64,000 bases of DNA from JANQEU01 sp965242805. GTDB lineage: Bacteria > Bacteroidota > Bacteroidia > Cytophagales > Cyclobacteriaceae. The notes beneath the pieces were generated by a model that saw only the letters and a program-made list of their open reading frames with translations, made no database searches and was not told the origin of the DNA. A program made the position numbers and the translations under genes. The first letter of the stretch is position 1, and each line of letters opens with the position of its first letter. The stretch covers positions 3,162,001 through 3,226,000 of the forward strand of contig CBDETD010000002.1 in assembly GCA_965242805.1 (NCBI GenBank). The letters run 5' to 3'. Of this stretch, positions 15,734 through 25,003 are shown one piece after another.

Positions 15734-18130
15734 TCACTCCTGTCTTAACTCAATGATTGGATTAGACACTATAAGCTTAATCACATGAAAACTGATTGTA
15801 ACCAATGATATCAAGACAATCAGGAGTACAACAATCATCAATATCCCCGGTGAAATAATTATTCGATAGGGAAAGTTCTCCAGCCACTTGTCCATTAACA
15901 AGTAGGACAAAGGAATAGAAACCGCCATAGCTATGCCCAAAAGCAACAAAATGGGCTTGATCAGATCCAATGCAATTTGGAAATTAGCTGCTCCCAAGAC
16001 TTTTTTAATACTACTTACTTTGAGTTTTTCCTTGGTGAGGAATGATGTCAATCCAAACAATCCCACCATAGCTAACATGATGGAAATGATGGAAAATATG
16101 CCGAAGAGCCTTGTCAACCTCCTGTCGGCCCGGAACGCTCTATCAAAAACATCATCGATAAACTGGTATTCAAATGGAATGGAAGGGTTCAGCCTGGTCC
16201 AAACCTCTTCGATTCGGGTTAGAACATCATTCGCATTTTCTGTTTTCAGCCTGAGCTGTACAGATGACTTCAACCTCGGATATACCATCACAATTAAAGG
16301 CCTGAGCTGTGAATGGACCGATTCAAAATGGAAATCCTGCATTACCCCAATCACAGGACCATCCATCTTCAAATAATTGCTTTTGATATTTTTCCCGATT
16401 GGATTAGTGGCCCATGTTGAATCGAAATTTGAGAAATGTCGCATTGCGGTTTCATTAATTAAGAATCCTGCTGAATCAGAACCTATGTCCATGTCCAGAT
16501 CTCGGCCAAGAACTATTGGGATATCATAGGTCCTGGCAAACTGATGGTCTGTGAAAATGCATGCGAAGGAAACCTGCTCATCATAACCTTCCGGAAGGAA
16601 ACCAACACTCCAGGAGGGAACGCCTGGATAGGTTGAGGACGTGGTGACGGAAATGATCTCCTCGGATTCGATTTCACTTCGTAGTAAAAGGATTTTATCA
16701 CGGTCATTTGAAATGGTACTTCTGTCCCCTATTACCATGACTTGCTCCGATTCAATCCCAAGGTCCTTTTCCACCATAAAGTTTAGCTGATCTCTAATGA
16801 CGAAGGTGCCAACTAGTAGAAGGATGGCTATACCAAATTGAATTGTGATCAGTACTTTTCTCACAATACTTCCGCCGGATCTTGGATTGTCGTTTGACCT
16901 CAAGATTTGCATCGTGTCAAATGATGAAACAAGAACCGGTGGATATAAGCCTGCCAGCAAACCAACTACCAATGTGATCCCTAACAGAACCCCAAATAAA
17001 GATAGACTTACGACATTAAAAACATTGAAATTCACTTCGGACAAGTCCCGAATAAAAGGCAGAGCCAGGATCAATAGCAAAAGTGCCACCAGACATGCCA
17101 GGAAAGTGATTAAGACTGATTCGGTTAGAAACTGTATGATCAACGCACGTCTACCTGATCCAAATACTTTTCGAATGCCTACTTCCTTGATCCGTCTTAT
17201 GGACCTTGCCGTACTTAGGTTGACAAAATTTACCGATGAGATGATGAGTATAAGAAAGGCAACGATCCATAGAATATTGACATTCCGCCTCGATCCCCGT
17301 GGAGTGAAATCGGAATTCAGGGTCGAATCGAGGTATACACTGCACAAAGGTTGAAATGACGTAGTGTATTTCTCACTTAGTGATTCCCCTCCGTATTTGA
17401 TTAAAAACTCCTTGAACCTTGATTGCAAATGGTCATGATCAAACCCTGAAGGGATATAGACATATGTATACACAAAATGGGTCGTGAATCTTTCGTATGC
17501 TGGAGGATTAAAACTATTACGAATGACTGGCTCATAGGGAATCAAAAAATCGAATTGAATGTGGGAATTGATGGGGCAACGAACCACCCCTTCAATTCGG
17601 AAGGTGTTGAATTCTTCTGATAAACCCACTCTCAAGGTCTGGTTAAGAGCATTTTCGATGTTCCCGAAATATTTAATGGCCATCTTCTCTTCAAGCACAA
17701 TTCCATTAGGATCATGAAAGAACCTTTCTGCGTTCCCCTTGATAACAGGAAAGTCGAAGATCTTAAAGAAACTTGTGTCCGCCACGATCACATTTCGCTC
17801 ATTACTCAGATCATCACCTTTTTTCACAACCATGGTCGTGAGTTGAATCGAAGTAGCGTACTCGATCTGAGGTATTTCATGGGGAAGATGTTGTGTCCAG
17901 CGGAATGGCATCATTGCCGTCCGACGTTGACTACTGTTTATCAAGTCCCACAAACGATAGATCCCATCTGACTTTTTATGAAAAGAATCAAAACTTATTT
18001 CATGGGTATTGTACAGATATATGCAGCAAAACGAAAAGATCCCGATGGCAAGCCCGAGAATGTTCGTGATTGAGTGGATCTTGTTTCTAACAAGATTCCT
18101 GATAGATAGAATAAGGTTTAGTCTGATCAT
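15734..18130 (-). CDS. FtsX/MacB-type ABC transporter permease (orphan)
   Basis: A 798-residue membrane protein of the type common in Bacteroidota: N-terminal helix at about 20-40 (RNKIHSITNILGLAIG), a MacB-like periplasmic domain, an FtsX core with three helices near 285-395 containing RSIRRIKEVGIRKVFGSGR, a fourth helix and second periplasmic domain, and a second FtsX core at the C-terminus with SSIKKVLGA. No ATPase gene is adjacent, so it must pair with an ATPase encoded elsewhere or act as a mechanotransmission protein. It is divergent from a lysR gene with a 102-bp palindrome-rich spacer that could regulate both. Confidence 0.9.
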   Translation of the reverse strand: MIRLNLILSIRNLVRNKIHSITNILGLAIGIFSFCCIYLYNTHEISFDSFHKKSDGIYRLWDLINSSQRRTAMMPFRWTQHLPHEIPQIEYATSIQLTTMVVKKGDDLSNERNVIVADTSFFKIFDFPVIKGNAERFFHDPNGIVLEEKMAIKYFGNIENALNQTLRVGLSEEFNTFRIEGVVRCPINSHIQFDFLIPYEPVIRNSFNPPAYERFTTHFVYTYVYIPSGFDHDHLQSRFKEFLIKYGGESLSEKYTTSFQPLCSVYLDSTLNSDFTPRGSRRNVNILWIVAFLILIISSVNFVNLSTARSIRRIKEVGIRKVFGSGRRALIIQFLTESVLITFLACLVALLLLILALPFIRDLSEVNFNVFNVVSLSLFGVLLGITLVVGLLAGLYPPVLVSSFDTMQILRSNDNPRSGGSIVRKVLITIQFGIAILLLVGTFVIRDQLNFMVEKDLGIESEQVMVIGDRSTISNDRDKILLLRSEIESEEIISVTTSSTYPGVPSWSVGFLPEGYDEQVSFACIFTDHQFARTYDIPIVLGRDLDMDIGSDSAGFLINETAMRHFSNFDSTWATNPIGKNIKSNYLKMDGPVIGVMQDFHFESVHSQLRPLIVMVYPRLKSSVQLRLKTENANDVLTRIEEVWTRLNPSIPFEYQFIDDVFDRAFRADRRLTRLFGIFSIISIMLAMVGLFGLTSFLTKEKLKVSSIKKVLGAANFQIALDLIKPILLLLGIAMAVSIPLSYLLMDKWLENFPYRIIISPGILMIVVLLIVLISLVTISFHVIKLIVSNPIIELRQE

Positions 18131-18147
18131 TTGTCCATTAAATACTG

Positions 18148-18184
18148 CTAATCCAAATGAAAGAGATTTATTAAAGAGGATTAG
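18148..18184. promoter_or_regulatory. Inverted repeat CTAATCC-N23-GGATTAG
   Basis: A 7-bp perfect inverted repeat (arms 18148-18154 and 18178-18184) in the spacer between the permease and the divergent lysR gene. It may be a second operator half-pair for the LysR protein acting on the permease promoter. Motif-based only. Confidence 0.35.
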
Positions 18185-18185
18185 T

Positions 18186-18230
18186 ATGAATAAAATAAAT
18201 TAATTTTAGATATTAATTAATTCTATTCAT
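18186..18230. promoter_or_regulatory. Long AT-rich palindrome before lysR, candidate operator
   Basis: The 45 bp directly before the lysR ATG form an imperfect palindrome: ATGAATA at the left end and TATTCAT at the right, with inner AATTAATT arms (18186-18230). Position and symmetry fit an autoregulatory LysR site, and it overlaps where the lysR promoter must lie. Confidence 0.45.
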
Positions 18231-18232
18231 AT

Positions 18233-19150
18233 ATGGAGTTGCGTCATTTAAAACTTATTGACATGGTTGCAAGAGAAGGAACTCTCTCACAGGCTTCCAG
18301 AAAACTGCACCTTACCCAATCGGCTTTGAGCCATCAGTTGAAAGAAATCGAAGAAGAACTTGGAACATTAATGTTTAACCGTGTCAACAAACGCCTGGAA
18401 ATTTCGGAGGCAGGGAATATTGTTCGCAGAGCATCTCTTAACATTCAAAAGGAACTGGATACAGCCAAAAACGAAATTGATAAGCTTCAAAACGGAATAA
18501 AGGGCCAGATCCGGCTAAGTACGGAATGTTACACCTGCTACCATTGGTTACCCCAGGTGATCAGGTCCCTGGAATCAGATTACAAGAATATTAATATCGA
18601 GGTTCTTCCTGAGTATACCAAGAGACATTTTGAAGGTCTCCTGGATCATGAGTTGGACCTTGTGATCACCAGTCTTTATTCGTCTGATCCCAACATTGCA
18701 TACAAGGAATTATTCAGTGATGAGCAACTTCTAGTAGTTTCACAAGAGCATCCTTTGAGCACCAGGCCCTTTGTGACTCCCGAAGATTTTAAAAACGAAA
18801 CGTTATTGATATATAACAGACCTATTGAAGAGTCAACATTTTATATGAATGTGTTAAATCCAGTAGGTATTGCCCCAAAGAAGATATTGGAGGTCAGATT
18901 GACGGAAGCGGCCATGCAACTGGTTGAAAACAATATGGGTGTGAAGGTCATGGCAAAGTGGGCAGCAGAACCATATCTGCGGTCCAACAAGCTTTCCGCA
19001 ATCCCGATTGGACCTGATGGACTACGCAGGAAATGGTACCTTGCCTATGACAAAAAATTGGGTTGGAAAAGCATATATGAGGAATTCAAGAGCCACTTGG
19101 TCCGTGGCCTTGGAAGAAACTCACAAAATATTCTGGGGATAGGATTCTGA
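18233..19150 (+). CDS. LysR-family regulator, MetR-like
   Basis: The 305-residue protein has the LysR winged-helix domain in residues 1-60 (GTLSQASRKLHLTQSALSHQ) and a periplasmic-binding-type effector domain. The block STECYTCYHWLPQVI at 165-180 resembles the ECxTCxxWL motif of MetR, the homocysteine-responsive activator, so it belongs to the MetR-like branch. No methionine gene is in the window, so its target may be the divergent permease and itself. The palindromes in the spacer are candidate binding sites. Confidence 0.9.
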   Translation: MELRHLKLIDMVAREGTLSQASRKLHLTQSALSHQLKEIEEELGTLMFNRVNKRLEISEAGNIVRRASLNIQKELDTAKNEIDKLQNGIKGQIRLSTECYTCYHWLPQVIRSLESDYKNINIEVLPEYTKRHFEGLLDHELDLVITSLYSSDPNIAYKELFSDEQLLVVSQEHPLSTRPFVTPEDFKNETLLIYNRPIEESTFYMNVLNPVGIAPKKILEVRLTEAAMQLVENNMGVKVMAKWAAEPYLRSNKLSAIPIGPDGLRRKWYLAYDKKLGWKSIYEEFKSHLVRGLGRNSQNILGIGF

Positions 19151-19244
19151 CAAAACCAACCGTTTCAATAATATTCTTACCAGGGCTATCTCTGATCTTG
19201 ATCTTTTTAAAGAATCTGGAGAAACTGACATTTAAAGACCTTTT

Positions 19245-19266
19245 GACTATTATTTCAGAAATAGTC
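19245..19266. promoter_or_regulatory. Inverted repeat in the mgtE leader
   Basis: GACTATT (19245-19251) and AATAGTC (19260-19266) form a 7-bp inverted repeat 16 bp before the mgtE start. It could be an operator. The 131-bp leader is too short and lacks the structure of a known Mg2+ riboswitch. Confidence 0.25.
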
Positions 19267-19281
19267 ACTTATTATTTGTAA

Positions 19282-20643
19282 ATGGAATCTACTACTGAAA
19301 CCAAACCCTGGGAAATCCTCTCCGAAATCATTGCTACTAACTCCTCCGATGCCATCAAGCAATTTCTGGATGATGTGAGCCCCGAAGACCTGCCTGGAGT
19401 AATAAGTCATCTGGACGCTGAAGAGCGAACGAGCATGCTGAAGCTCCTGGAGCCAGAAGATGTGGCAGAAATGATCGATGACTTGCCGTGGGTGAAGTCT
19501 CTACACATACTGGAAGATCTCGATGCGAAAGAGGCAGCAGCCATCATCACCGAAATGGACAGTAATGACCAAGCAGATGTCCTAAATGAGATGGACATGC
19601 CCAGCATGGAAGCCATCCTGGATGAGATGCCGGATAAAAAGGAGGTTGAGAATATCCGAAAGCTTATTCAGTATGATCCCAAGTGTGCTGGTGGTTTGAT
19701 GATCACAGAGTATCTGGCATTCGAAGAGGACACCAAAGCCGGCGAGGTGATAAAGGATTTAGGGGATAACGCTGAGCAATACGAGAGATACAACCTTCAA
19801 TACATCTATGTGACAAAGAATGAAAGTTTTGTTGGGGTTCTTGCAATGCGAAATCTTCTCTTGTCAAAGCCAGGTACGAGGCTTTCTTCCATAGTGATCA
19901 CGGATGCATTTACTGTGAATGATACCGACAGCATTGACGACTTGGCAAGTTTCTTTGATAGGTATGATTTTTACGGAGTACCGGTTGTGAATGAGGAACA
20001 CAAGATGCTGGGAGTTGTTCTTAGAAAGCATGTGAGAGAGGCTCAGGCAGATATTGCCAACATTGAACATCTGGAAACCCAGGGAATTGTGGGTGGCGAA
20101 GAGCTTAGGACGATGCCAGCACTCCTACGTTCTCGGAGACGTCTTTCATGGCTGAGTGTCAACATATTGCTCAACATAATGGCGGCGAGCATCATTGCGT
20201 TTTATCAGGAAACCTTATCGGCAGTCATTGCCCTTGCTGTATTCTTACCTATTATTTCGGACATGAGCGGGTGCTCTGGTAATCAGGCTGTGGCTGTCAG
20301 TTTACGGGAGCTTTCCCTTGGTGTGGTCCGACCCTTTGAGGTGATGCGAGTATGGTTCCAGGAAGTTTCAGTAGGATTGATCAATGGAGTGGTACTTGGA
20401 TTTCTTATTGGCATTGCAGCCTGGTTTTGGAAAGGCAATGCCTACCTTGGCCTGGTTGCTGGTGGAGCATTGGCCATCAATACAGTGGTGGCGGTCTCAC
20501 TTGGAGGTACTATTCCTTTAATTTTGAAACGTTATGATATTGATCCGGCTTTGGCATCAGGCCCCATTCTTACCACTGTTACAGATATGATGGGATTCTT
20601 CCTGGCACTGACATTTGCCAGTTTGATGATCAACTACCTCTAA
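19282..20643 (+). CDS. mgtE: Magnesium transporter MgtE
   Basis: The 453-residue protein shows the full MgtE layout: an acidic superhelical N domain (about 20-135) with repeated DLP/DA blocks, a pair of CBS domains (about 140-260), a plug helix and five membrane helices in the last 170 residues with FLPIISDMSGCSGNQA and the terminal SGPILTTVTDMMGF, where the Asp lines the Mg2+ pore. The N and CBS domains close the channel when cytosolic Mg2+ is high. Monocistronic; its stop lies 6 bp from the convergent reductase stop with no terminator between. Confidence 0.96.
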   Translation: MESTTETKPWEILSEIIATNSSDAIKQFLDDVSPEDLPGVISHLDAEERTSMLKLLEPEDVAEMIDDLPWVKSLHILEDLDAKEAAAIITEMDSNDQADVLNEMDMPSMEAILDEMPDKKEVENIRKLIQYDPKCAGGLMITEYLAFEEDTKAGEVIKDLGDNAEQYERYNLQYIYVTKNESFVGVLAMRNLLLSKPGTRLSSIVITDAFTVNDTDSIDDLASFFDRYDFYGVPVVNEEHKMLGVVLRKHVREAQADIANIEHLETQGIVGGEELRTMPALLRSRRRLSWLSVNILLNIMAASIIAFYQETLSAVIALAVFLPIISDMSGCSGNQAVAVSLRELSLGVVRPFEVMRVWFQEVSVGLINGVVLGFLIGIAAWFWKGNAYLGLVAGGALAINTVVAVSLGGTIPLILKRYDIDPALASGPILTTVTDMMGFFLALTFASLMINYL

Positions 20644-20649
20644 GGAATA

Positions 20650-21621
20650 TCACTGCGACCAATCCGTAGGTTCACGATCCCATCGATGTTTCTGTAGTTC
20701 TGACATCAAGCCAGGTTCAAGAGGTCCGGCATCACTGGTCGCAATATTGGATTCGACATGTCTTAGTTTCCTCATTCCCGGTATGATGGTTGAAACGGCA
20801 GGTTCAGCCAGAATAAACCTCAAAGCCATTTCTGCCATGGTCATACCTTCAGGTACCAGAGGTTTCAATGCATCCGCATGATCCACACTTGAATTCAGGT
20901 TTTCCGGAACGAAATAGGTATTTCGCCAGTCACCTTCCGGCCATGTAGTATCCTTAGTCAACAATCCAGTCAATGTTCCCTCATCAAAAGGCACCCTGGC
21001 AATGACTGCTACGTTGTTTTCACGGCATGCAGGAAATAACTCATCCATAGGGTTCTGGTCAAAAATGTTATAGATCACCTGTACAGCGTCGATCAATCCG
21101 CTCTGTACGGCTTTGACTCCGTTCCAGGGCTCCCAGCGATTGATGCTGATGCCAATGGAATGGAACATCCCCTGGGACTTGAGTTCCTGCATTTTCTTCA
21201 TCACACTCTCGTTTTCTAACCAGTGATCCTCCCAGGTATGGAATTGCATAAGATCAAAAGAATCAAGACCAAGATTTTTTAAGCTCTTCTCAACATATTC
21301 CTCAATATGGTCCGGTGGAAAGCAGTCCTCGGAACTGTACTCTCTTTTACTGGGCCATTTAAAATTTTTTGGAGGGATCTTAGTTGCCGTGTAAAGCTTC
21401 TTTCCAGGATTTGACCTTAGCAGATCACCAAGTAAGCCTTCACTTTTCCCAGCTCCATATCCCCAGGCTGTATCATAGAAATTGCATCCCAGATCTACTG
21501 ATTTCTGTAAAGATGCCCTGGACTCATCATCATCGGAATCCACCCATCCTGCCATACCCCACATACCATATCCTATTTCGCTTATTTTCCAGTTCGTTTT
21601 ACCAAAATTTCTGTATTTCAT
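20650..21621 (-). CDS. Aldo/keto reductase
   Basis: A 323-residue TIM-barrel oxidoreductase with the AKR tetrad Asp50, Tyr55, Lys81 and His128 (FYDTAWGYG, TATKIPP, QFHTW). The C-terminal segment TIIPGMRKLRHVESN matches the NADP(H)-binding loop of bacterial AKRs. It reduces aldehydes or ketones with NADPH; the natural substrate cannot be deduced. Not part of an operon: it converges on mgtE, and its upstream neighbour is a 156-bp gap before a small plus-strand gene. Confidence 0.92.
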   Translation of the reverse strand: MKYRNFGKTNWKISEIGYGMWGMAGWVDSDDDESRASLQKSVDLGCNFYDTAWGYGAGKSEGLLGDLLRSNPGKKLYTATKIPPKNFKWPSKREYSSEDCFPPDHIEEYVEKSLKNLGLDSFDLMQFHTWEDHWLENESVMKKMQELKSQGMFHSIGISINRWEPWNGVKAVQSGLIDAVQVIYNIFDQNPMDELFPACRENNVAVIARVPFDEGTLTGLLTKDTTWPEGDWRNTYFVPENLNSSVDHADALKPLVPEGMTMAEMALRFILAEPAVSTIIPGMRKLRHVESNIATSDAGPLEPGLMSELQKHRWDREPTDWSQ

Positions 21622-21723
21622 GACCGTGATTTTATCTCTTCAAGTTAGTAGAAATAACTTCGATTTATACCCCGATTTGCCAAACAGTTTTGTGATCTGT
21701 TACCAAAGAATACAAAATGATTC

Positions 21724-21752
21724 TTGATTGACGATGAATGCAATTATATTTG
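21724..21752 (+). promoter_or_regulatory. Bacteroidota-type promoter for a 34-residue protein
   Basis: TTG (21724-21726) is followed after 18 bp by TATATTTG (21745-21752), an exact match to the -7 consensus TAnnTTTG. Transcription would start near 21759, leaving a leader of about 19 nt before the ATG at 21778. Confidence 0.55.
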
Positions 21753-21777
21753 AAGCACCTTTTTAAAATCTACAGAT

Positions 21778-21882
21778 ATGGCAATGGTAATCATCATTAT
21801 TGCACTTTTCATCCTGGCCGTGATCAGTCCAATAATATTCCCTAATCACAAGGTGAGCGATCACAAACGCGATCACGTATAA
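21778..21882 (+). CDS. 34-residue membrane miniprotein
   Basis: A short frame (ATG 21778, TAA 21880) encodes one hydrophobic helix, MAMVIIIIALFILAVISPII, and a polar His/Lys/Asp-rich tail. An exact -33/-7 promoter lies directly upstream and a hairpin follows, which supports real expression. It resembles the many single-helix regulators of membrane complexes in bacteria, but no family is recognised. Its neighbour on the opposite strand is another small membrane protein, facing it convergently. Confidence 0.5.
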   Translation: MAMVIIIIALFILAVISPIIFPNHKVSDHKRDHV

Positions 21883-21907
21883 TCAGAAATAATAGTATTG
21901 TTGATGA

Positions 21908-21932
21908 GTCCCTCCTTTTCATTTAGAGGGGT
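21908..21932. terminator. Hairpin between two convergent small genes
   Basis: CCCTC / GAGGG (21910-21914 and 21926-21930) plus two wobble pairs forms a stem with an 11-nt loop, located between the two miniprotein genes. T-tracts are short on both sides, so terminator strength is uncertain. Confidence 0.4.
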
Positions 21933-21946
21933 TTGATAAGCTGGGT

Positions 21947-22078
21947 TTAGTCTTCTTTCTTTTTTGAAAGATTGCGGATATCGATCAACGAGATCGCTGT
22001 TGCAAAGGCAACTAATACAATCACAATATTTACGAAGAGATCAACACCGTCTGTAACCGCAGGATTGGTAATTTCCAT
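21947..22078 (-). CDS. 43-residue membrane miniprotein
   Basis: A minus-strand frame (ATG at 22078, TAA at 21949-21947) encodes a short acidic head (MEITNPAVTDGVD), one helix (LFVNIVIVLVAFATAISLI) and a basic tail ending in SKKKED, a textbook single-pass N-out/C-in miniprotein. It starts 66 bp after the stop of the PLP-enzyme gene on the same strand and could be co-transcribed with it. No family recognised. Confidence 0.5.
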   Translation of the reverse strand: MEITNPAVTDGVDLFVNIVIVLVAFATAISLIDIRNLSKKKED

Positions 22079-22144
22079 GATGACAAAATTTGTTACGAAG
22101 ATAAATCAAGTCCGAAGACAAATCGAAGAATACTTTCCAAAACT

Positions 22145-23281
22145 TTAAACCACCGCTTCTTCAAGTGCTCGCAATAGTCGATTCACATCTTTGTCAGAAT
22201 TATAAACGTTAGGAGAGATCCTGATCGCATCACCTCGGGTTGATACATTCACCCTGTTATTTTTTAATGACTTCTTCAAATGATCCATCTCCAACTCTTT
22301 TGGTACTCGAATGCCGAATAAATGTGATCTCCTGAAATTTTCCTCCTCAATAGAAAATCCCAGTTCTTGAATTCTTGGAATGGCATCTTTCATCAATTCC
22401 TGGCAGTAGGACTGGATCCCTTCGGGTGTCCACTTGAGGATCTGTTTGAAGGCAACGTTCATCATTGGAAGCAAAACAAAGTTGCTGTGCTCACCCACCT
22501 CATATCGTAATGCTCCGTCGTGGTATTTCTCCTGATAGCTTACCAATCCTCCGAAATTCTCCGAACCTAATCTATTGATCCAGTTGTCTTCGACAGGTGT
22601 ACCATTGTCAAACCTTGGTCCATAATATGCCATACCAATGGAATATGGTCCCATCAACCATTTATATCCTGCACAAACCAGGGCATCCGGTTTTAATTCA
22701 TCTACATTAATGGGAAGAGCCCCGACAGATTGTGTTCCATCAATGACCAGTGCAGCATTCACTTCATTGGTTTTCTCTCGGATAGCCTTAAGATCAAACC
22801 ATGTACCATCCGCCCAATGGACATTTCCAACAGCAACAGCAACAGTATCCTTGTCTATTGAACCTAACAACTTATTATTCCAACCTTCCCCTCTCTTCTT
22901 GGATTTAGGAGGTTGAACGATCTTAAGTTTGTATCGGGACGACATCCAGGGATAAATGTTACTGGGAAATTGCTCGCCGACTACCACTATATCTCCTTTT
23001 TTCTCAGGTAAGTTCCTCACAACATTTGCCATACCATAGGAAACAGATGGAATGATGACAGATCGATTAGGTTCGCTGCTCCCAATGATTTTTGAAAAAA
23101 GGATCCTGGCTGTTTCTCCATCTTTGAAGAAATGCTCCGGAGATACCTTGTACGGTTTCCTTTTTCTCTGAATACCTTTAACGCCTGCCTTTTCCACCTT
23201 TTTCATCATAGGTGACATGTAGGCACAATTGAGGTAGGATATTTTCCCCTGAAGAAGGAATTTGTCTTTTTGACATTTCAT
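22145..23281 (-). CDS. Class V aminotransferase / cysteine-desulfurase-like PLP enzyme
   Basis: The 378-residue protein has the fold-type I motifs of class V enzymes: Asp181 and Gln184 in VIDGTQSVGA contact the PLP ring, and Lys207 in CAGYKWLMGP is the Schiff-base lysine. The active-site loop with Cys typical of IscS/SufS is not evident, so a kynureninase-like or other aminotransferase-V role is as likely as desulfurase. It is divergent, by 16 bp, from a Rieske protein gene, and the two may share a promoter region and a redox or catabolic function. Confidence 0.85.
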   Translation of the reverse strand: MKCQKDKFLLQGKISYLNCAYMSPMMKKVEKAGVKGIQRKRKPYKVSPEHFFKDGETARILFSKIIGSSEPNRSVIIPSVSYGMANVVRNLPEKKGDIVVVGEQFPSNIYPWMSSRYKLKIVQPPKSKKRGEGWNNKLLGSIDKDTVAVAVGNVHWADGTWFDLKAIREKTNEVNAALVIDGTQSVGALPINVDELKPDALVCAGYKWLMGPYSIGMAYYGPRFDNGTPVEDNWINRLGSENFGGLVSYQEKYHDGALRYEVGEHSNFVLLPMMNVAFKQILKWTPEGIQSYCQELMKDAIPRIQELGFSIEEENFRRSHLFGIRVPKELEMDHLKKSLKNNRVNVSTRGDAIRISPNVYNSDKDVNRLLRALEEAVV

Positions 23282-23297
23282 GATTTAATTCATTCAG

Positions 23298-23624
23298 ATG
23301 ACCGGTGATCGTGTAAAACTATTTGATTCCAAAGAACATGGATTAAAATTAATTCCTGAAGGTGAAAACAGAGTCGCTCAGATCGGAGAATACCGAGTTT
23401 GCATTTTCAACGTCAAAGGAATATTTCACGTATTTCAAAATGATTGTCCTCACCTGGGCCACCCTCTAAATGATGGTGTGATTAATTTCCATAATGAGAT
23501 CGTTTGCCCTTTGCATACTTACCGATTCAATATTTTTTCCGGTGAAGAAATATATCGTAGGTGTAAAAACCTTAAAGTACATGAAGTGAAAGAAAAAAAG
23601 GACGGAATTTATATTATCCTTTAG
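23298..23624 (+). CDS. Rieske [2Fe-2S] ferredoxin-like protein
   Basis: A 108-residue soluble protein whose ligands are all present: Cys50 and His52 in DCPHLGHPL, Cys70 and His73 in VCPLHTYRF. This is the small NirD/biphenyl-dioxygenase-ferredoxin type with no membrane anchor. It would deliver electrons to an oxygenase or reductase not encoded in the window. Its stop overlaps that of the convergent exchanger gene by 4 bp (TTAG). Confidence 0.92.
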   Translation: MTGDRVKLFDSKEHGLKLIPEGENRVAQIGEYRVCIFNVKGIFHVFQNDCPHLGHPLNDGVINFHNEIVCPLHTYRFNIFSGEEIYRRCKNLKVHEVKEKKDGIYIIL

Positions 23625-24817
23625 CCAATTCGAAAGTATCTGACCACAGAAACCAGAAAGTCCGCAATTGCATTGGCAACAGGGTTGTCAGCTCCTCTTC
23701 CGATGATATAGATCACAAATAAGAAGTAGATCGACAAGAGGATAAACGCCTTTCCTCTCCCAATGTATTTCCCCCATGTGAAAATGATCACGGCTAGGAT
23801 GGTCAGCAACCAAAGTAAGAATCGCAACTCACTACTCAAGTCAACAATCTCCGGGGGCATCTGTATCGGTCCCACGAAAATTGTGAAAATGAAAAGTGGG
23901 AATCCCAATGCGAAACAAACGTCAAAAATATTGCTTCCGAGAGCATTTGATATGGCATCATCGTATTTCCCTTTTTGCGCATCCTTAATGGAAATGATCG
24001 TGTCAGGGAAACTAGACGCTGCAGAAGCAAGGATCAATGCTACAAACATGACGGGGATATCCAATCCCTCAAATTCACCAAGGAATGGAACATGGTATAC
24101 CGGTTCACCCAACCACTCGCAGGCTACGACCAGAAGGTAGCATACTGCAGCTATTGCTAAAGTCGATACAACCAATAATGTCCAGGCTTTGCTGTCATTG
24201 ATCTTGTGCTTACCAATGAAGACTCTTTCGAGATCAAGTGACACTATTCCCAGGAACATGGATTTCTGCTTACGATCATCATCCTCAAAGTCTTCTTCTG
24301 AAATATGACTTTCTTCCATAAACTCGTCTTTCTCCTTTTTGCTCATGGTAGTGAACATGTAGATAATGTAAACTACATAAACCATCATCAGCAGTAACCC
24401 ATGATACCAATGAAGACTTGTCCCGCTGATGAGGACGAGGAAAATGAACTCGGCAATGATAAGGGCGATACCATCCCTTAGTAGAACTTTTCTTGATACG
24501 GTAATTCGTTTGGCAAGCCCCATCGTGGTCACCGCAATCACCGAAACTGCCGGTATCACCATGCCATTGAAAATTGCACTGCCTGCGGTCGTACCTATTC
24601 CACCTGAAAAACCAGTCGCATCCATTAAGACGATCAGGAAGAATAGTGATGTAAATACCTCGGGCATCGAACTGGCAATCGCGTTTATGGATGCTCCTCT
24701 AACTCCTTCAGAAAGATTCCTGCCAACATATTCCGATGCAGTCATGAATCCATCACCAGCACGCCAAATGACCAGGCAACAAATGGTAATTAGGATAAGT
24801 GGAATAATGATACCCAT
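23621..24817 (-). CDS. Sodium/calcium exchanger family protein (CaCA)
   Basis: The 398-residue protein has about ten membrane helices and the two inverted alpha repeats of the family: ASINAIASSMPEVFTSLFF near residue 42-60, and SAASSFPDTIIS together with SNALGSNIFDVCFALG near residue 268-305. A charged cytosolic loop (about 155-180, Glu/Asp/Lys-rich) separates the halves. Likely Ca2+ extrusion in exchange for Na+ or H+. Divergent from the second permease gene by 186 bp. Confidence 0.92.
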   Translation of the reverse strand: MGIIIPLILITICCLVIWRAGDGFMTASEYVGRNLSEGVRGASINAIASSMPEVFTSLFFLIVLMDATGFSGGIGTTAGSAIFNGMVIPAVSVIAVTTMGLAKRITVSRKVLLRDGIALIIAEFIFLVLISGTSLHWYHGLLLMMVYVVYIIYMFTTMSKKEKDEFMEESHISEEDFEDDDRKQKSMFLGIVSLDLERVFIGKHKINDSKAWTLLVVSTLAIAAVCYLLVVACEWLGEPVYHVPFLGEFEGLDIPVMFVALILASAASSFPDTIISIKDAQKGKYDDAISNALGSNIFDVCFALGFPLFIFTIFVGPIQMPPEIVDLSSELRFLLWLLTILAVIIFTWGKYIGRGKAFILLSIYFLFVIYIIGRGADNPVANAIADFLVSVVRYFRIG

Positions 24818-25003
24818 GGGATAGGAAAAAGTGGTTTTAAGTTAGTTGTTTTTTTATTACAATGGTGAACCGGGACGAAATTAATAATTTTCTGACTGTC
24901 AGCCTAATATATATGTACTCTAAAACAAGTAAATCGCCCTGTCATGCAACCTAATTATTAGAAATTAATCTTATCTTTATCAAAGGCCAAAACTCAAAAT
25001 GTT

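Noticed and set aside
24892..24902. CTGACTGTCAG palindrome in the exchanger-permease spacer as operator
   Set aside because: Only 5-bp arms; this size is expected by chance in a 64-kb window.
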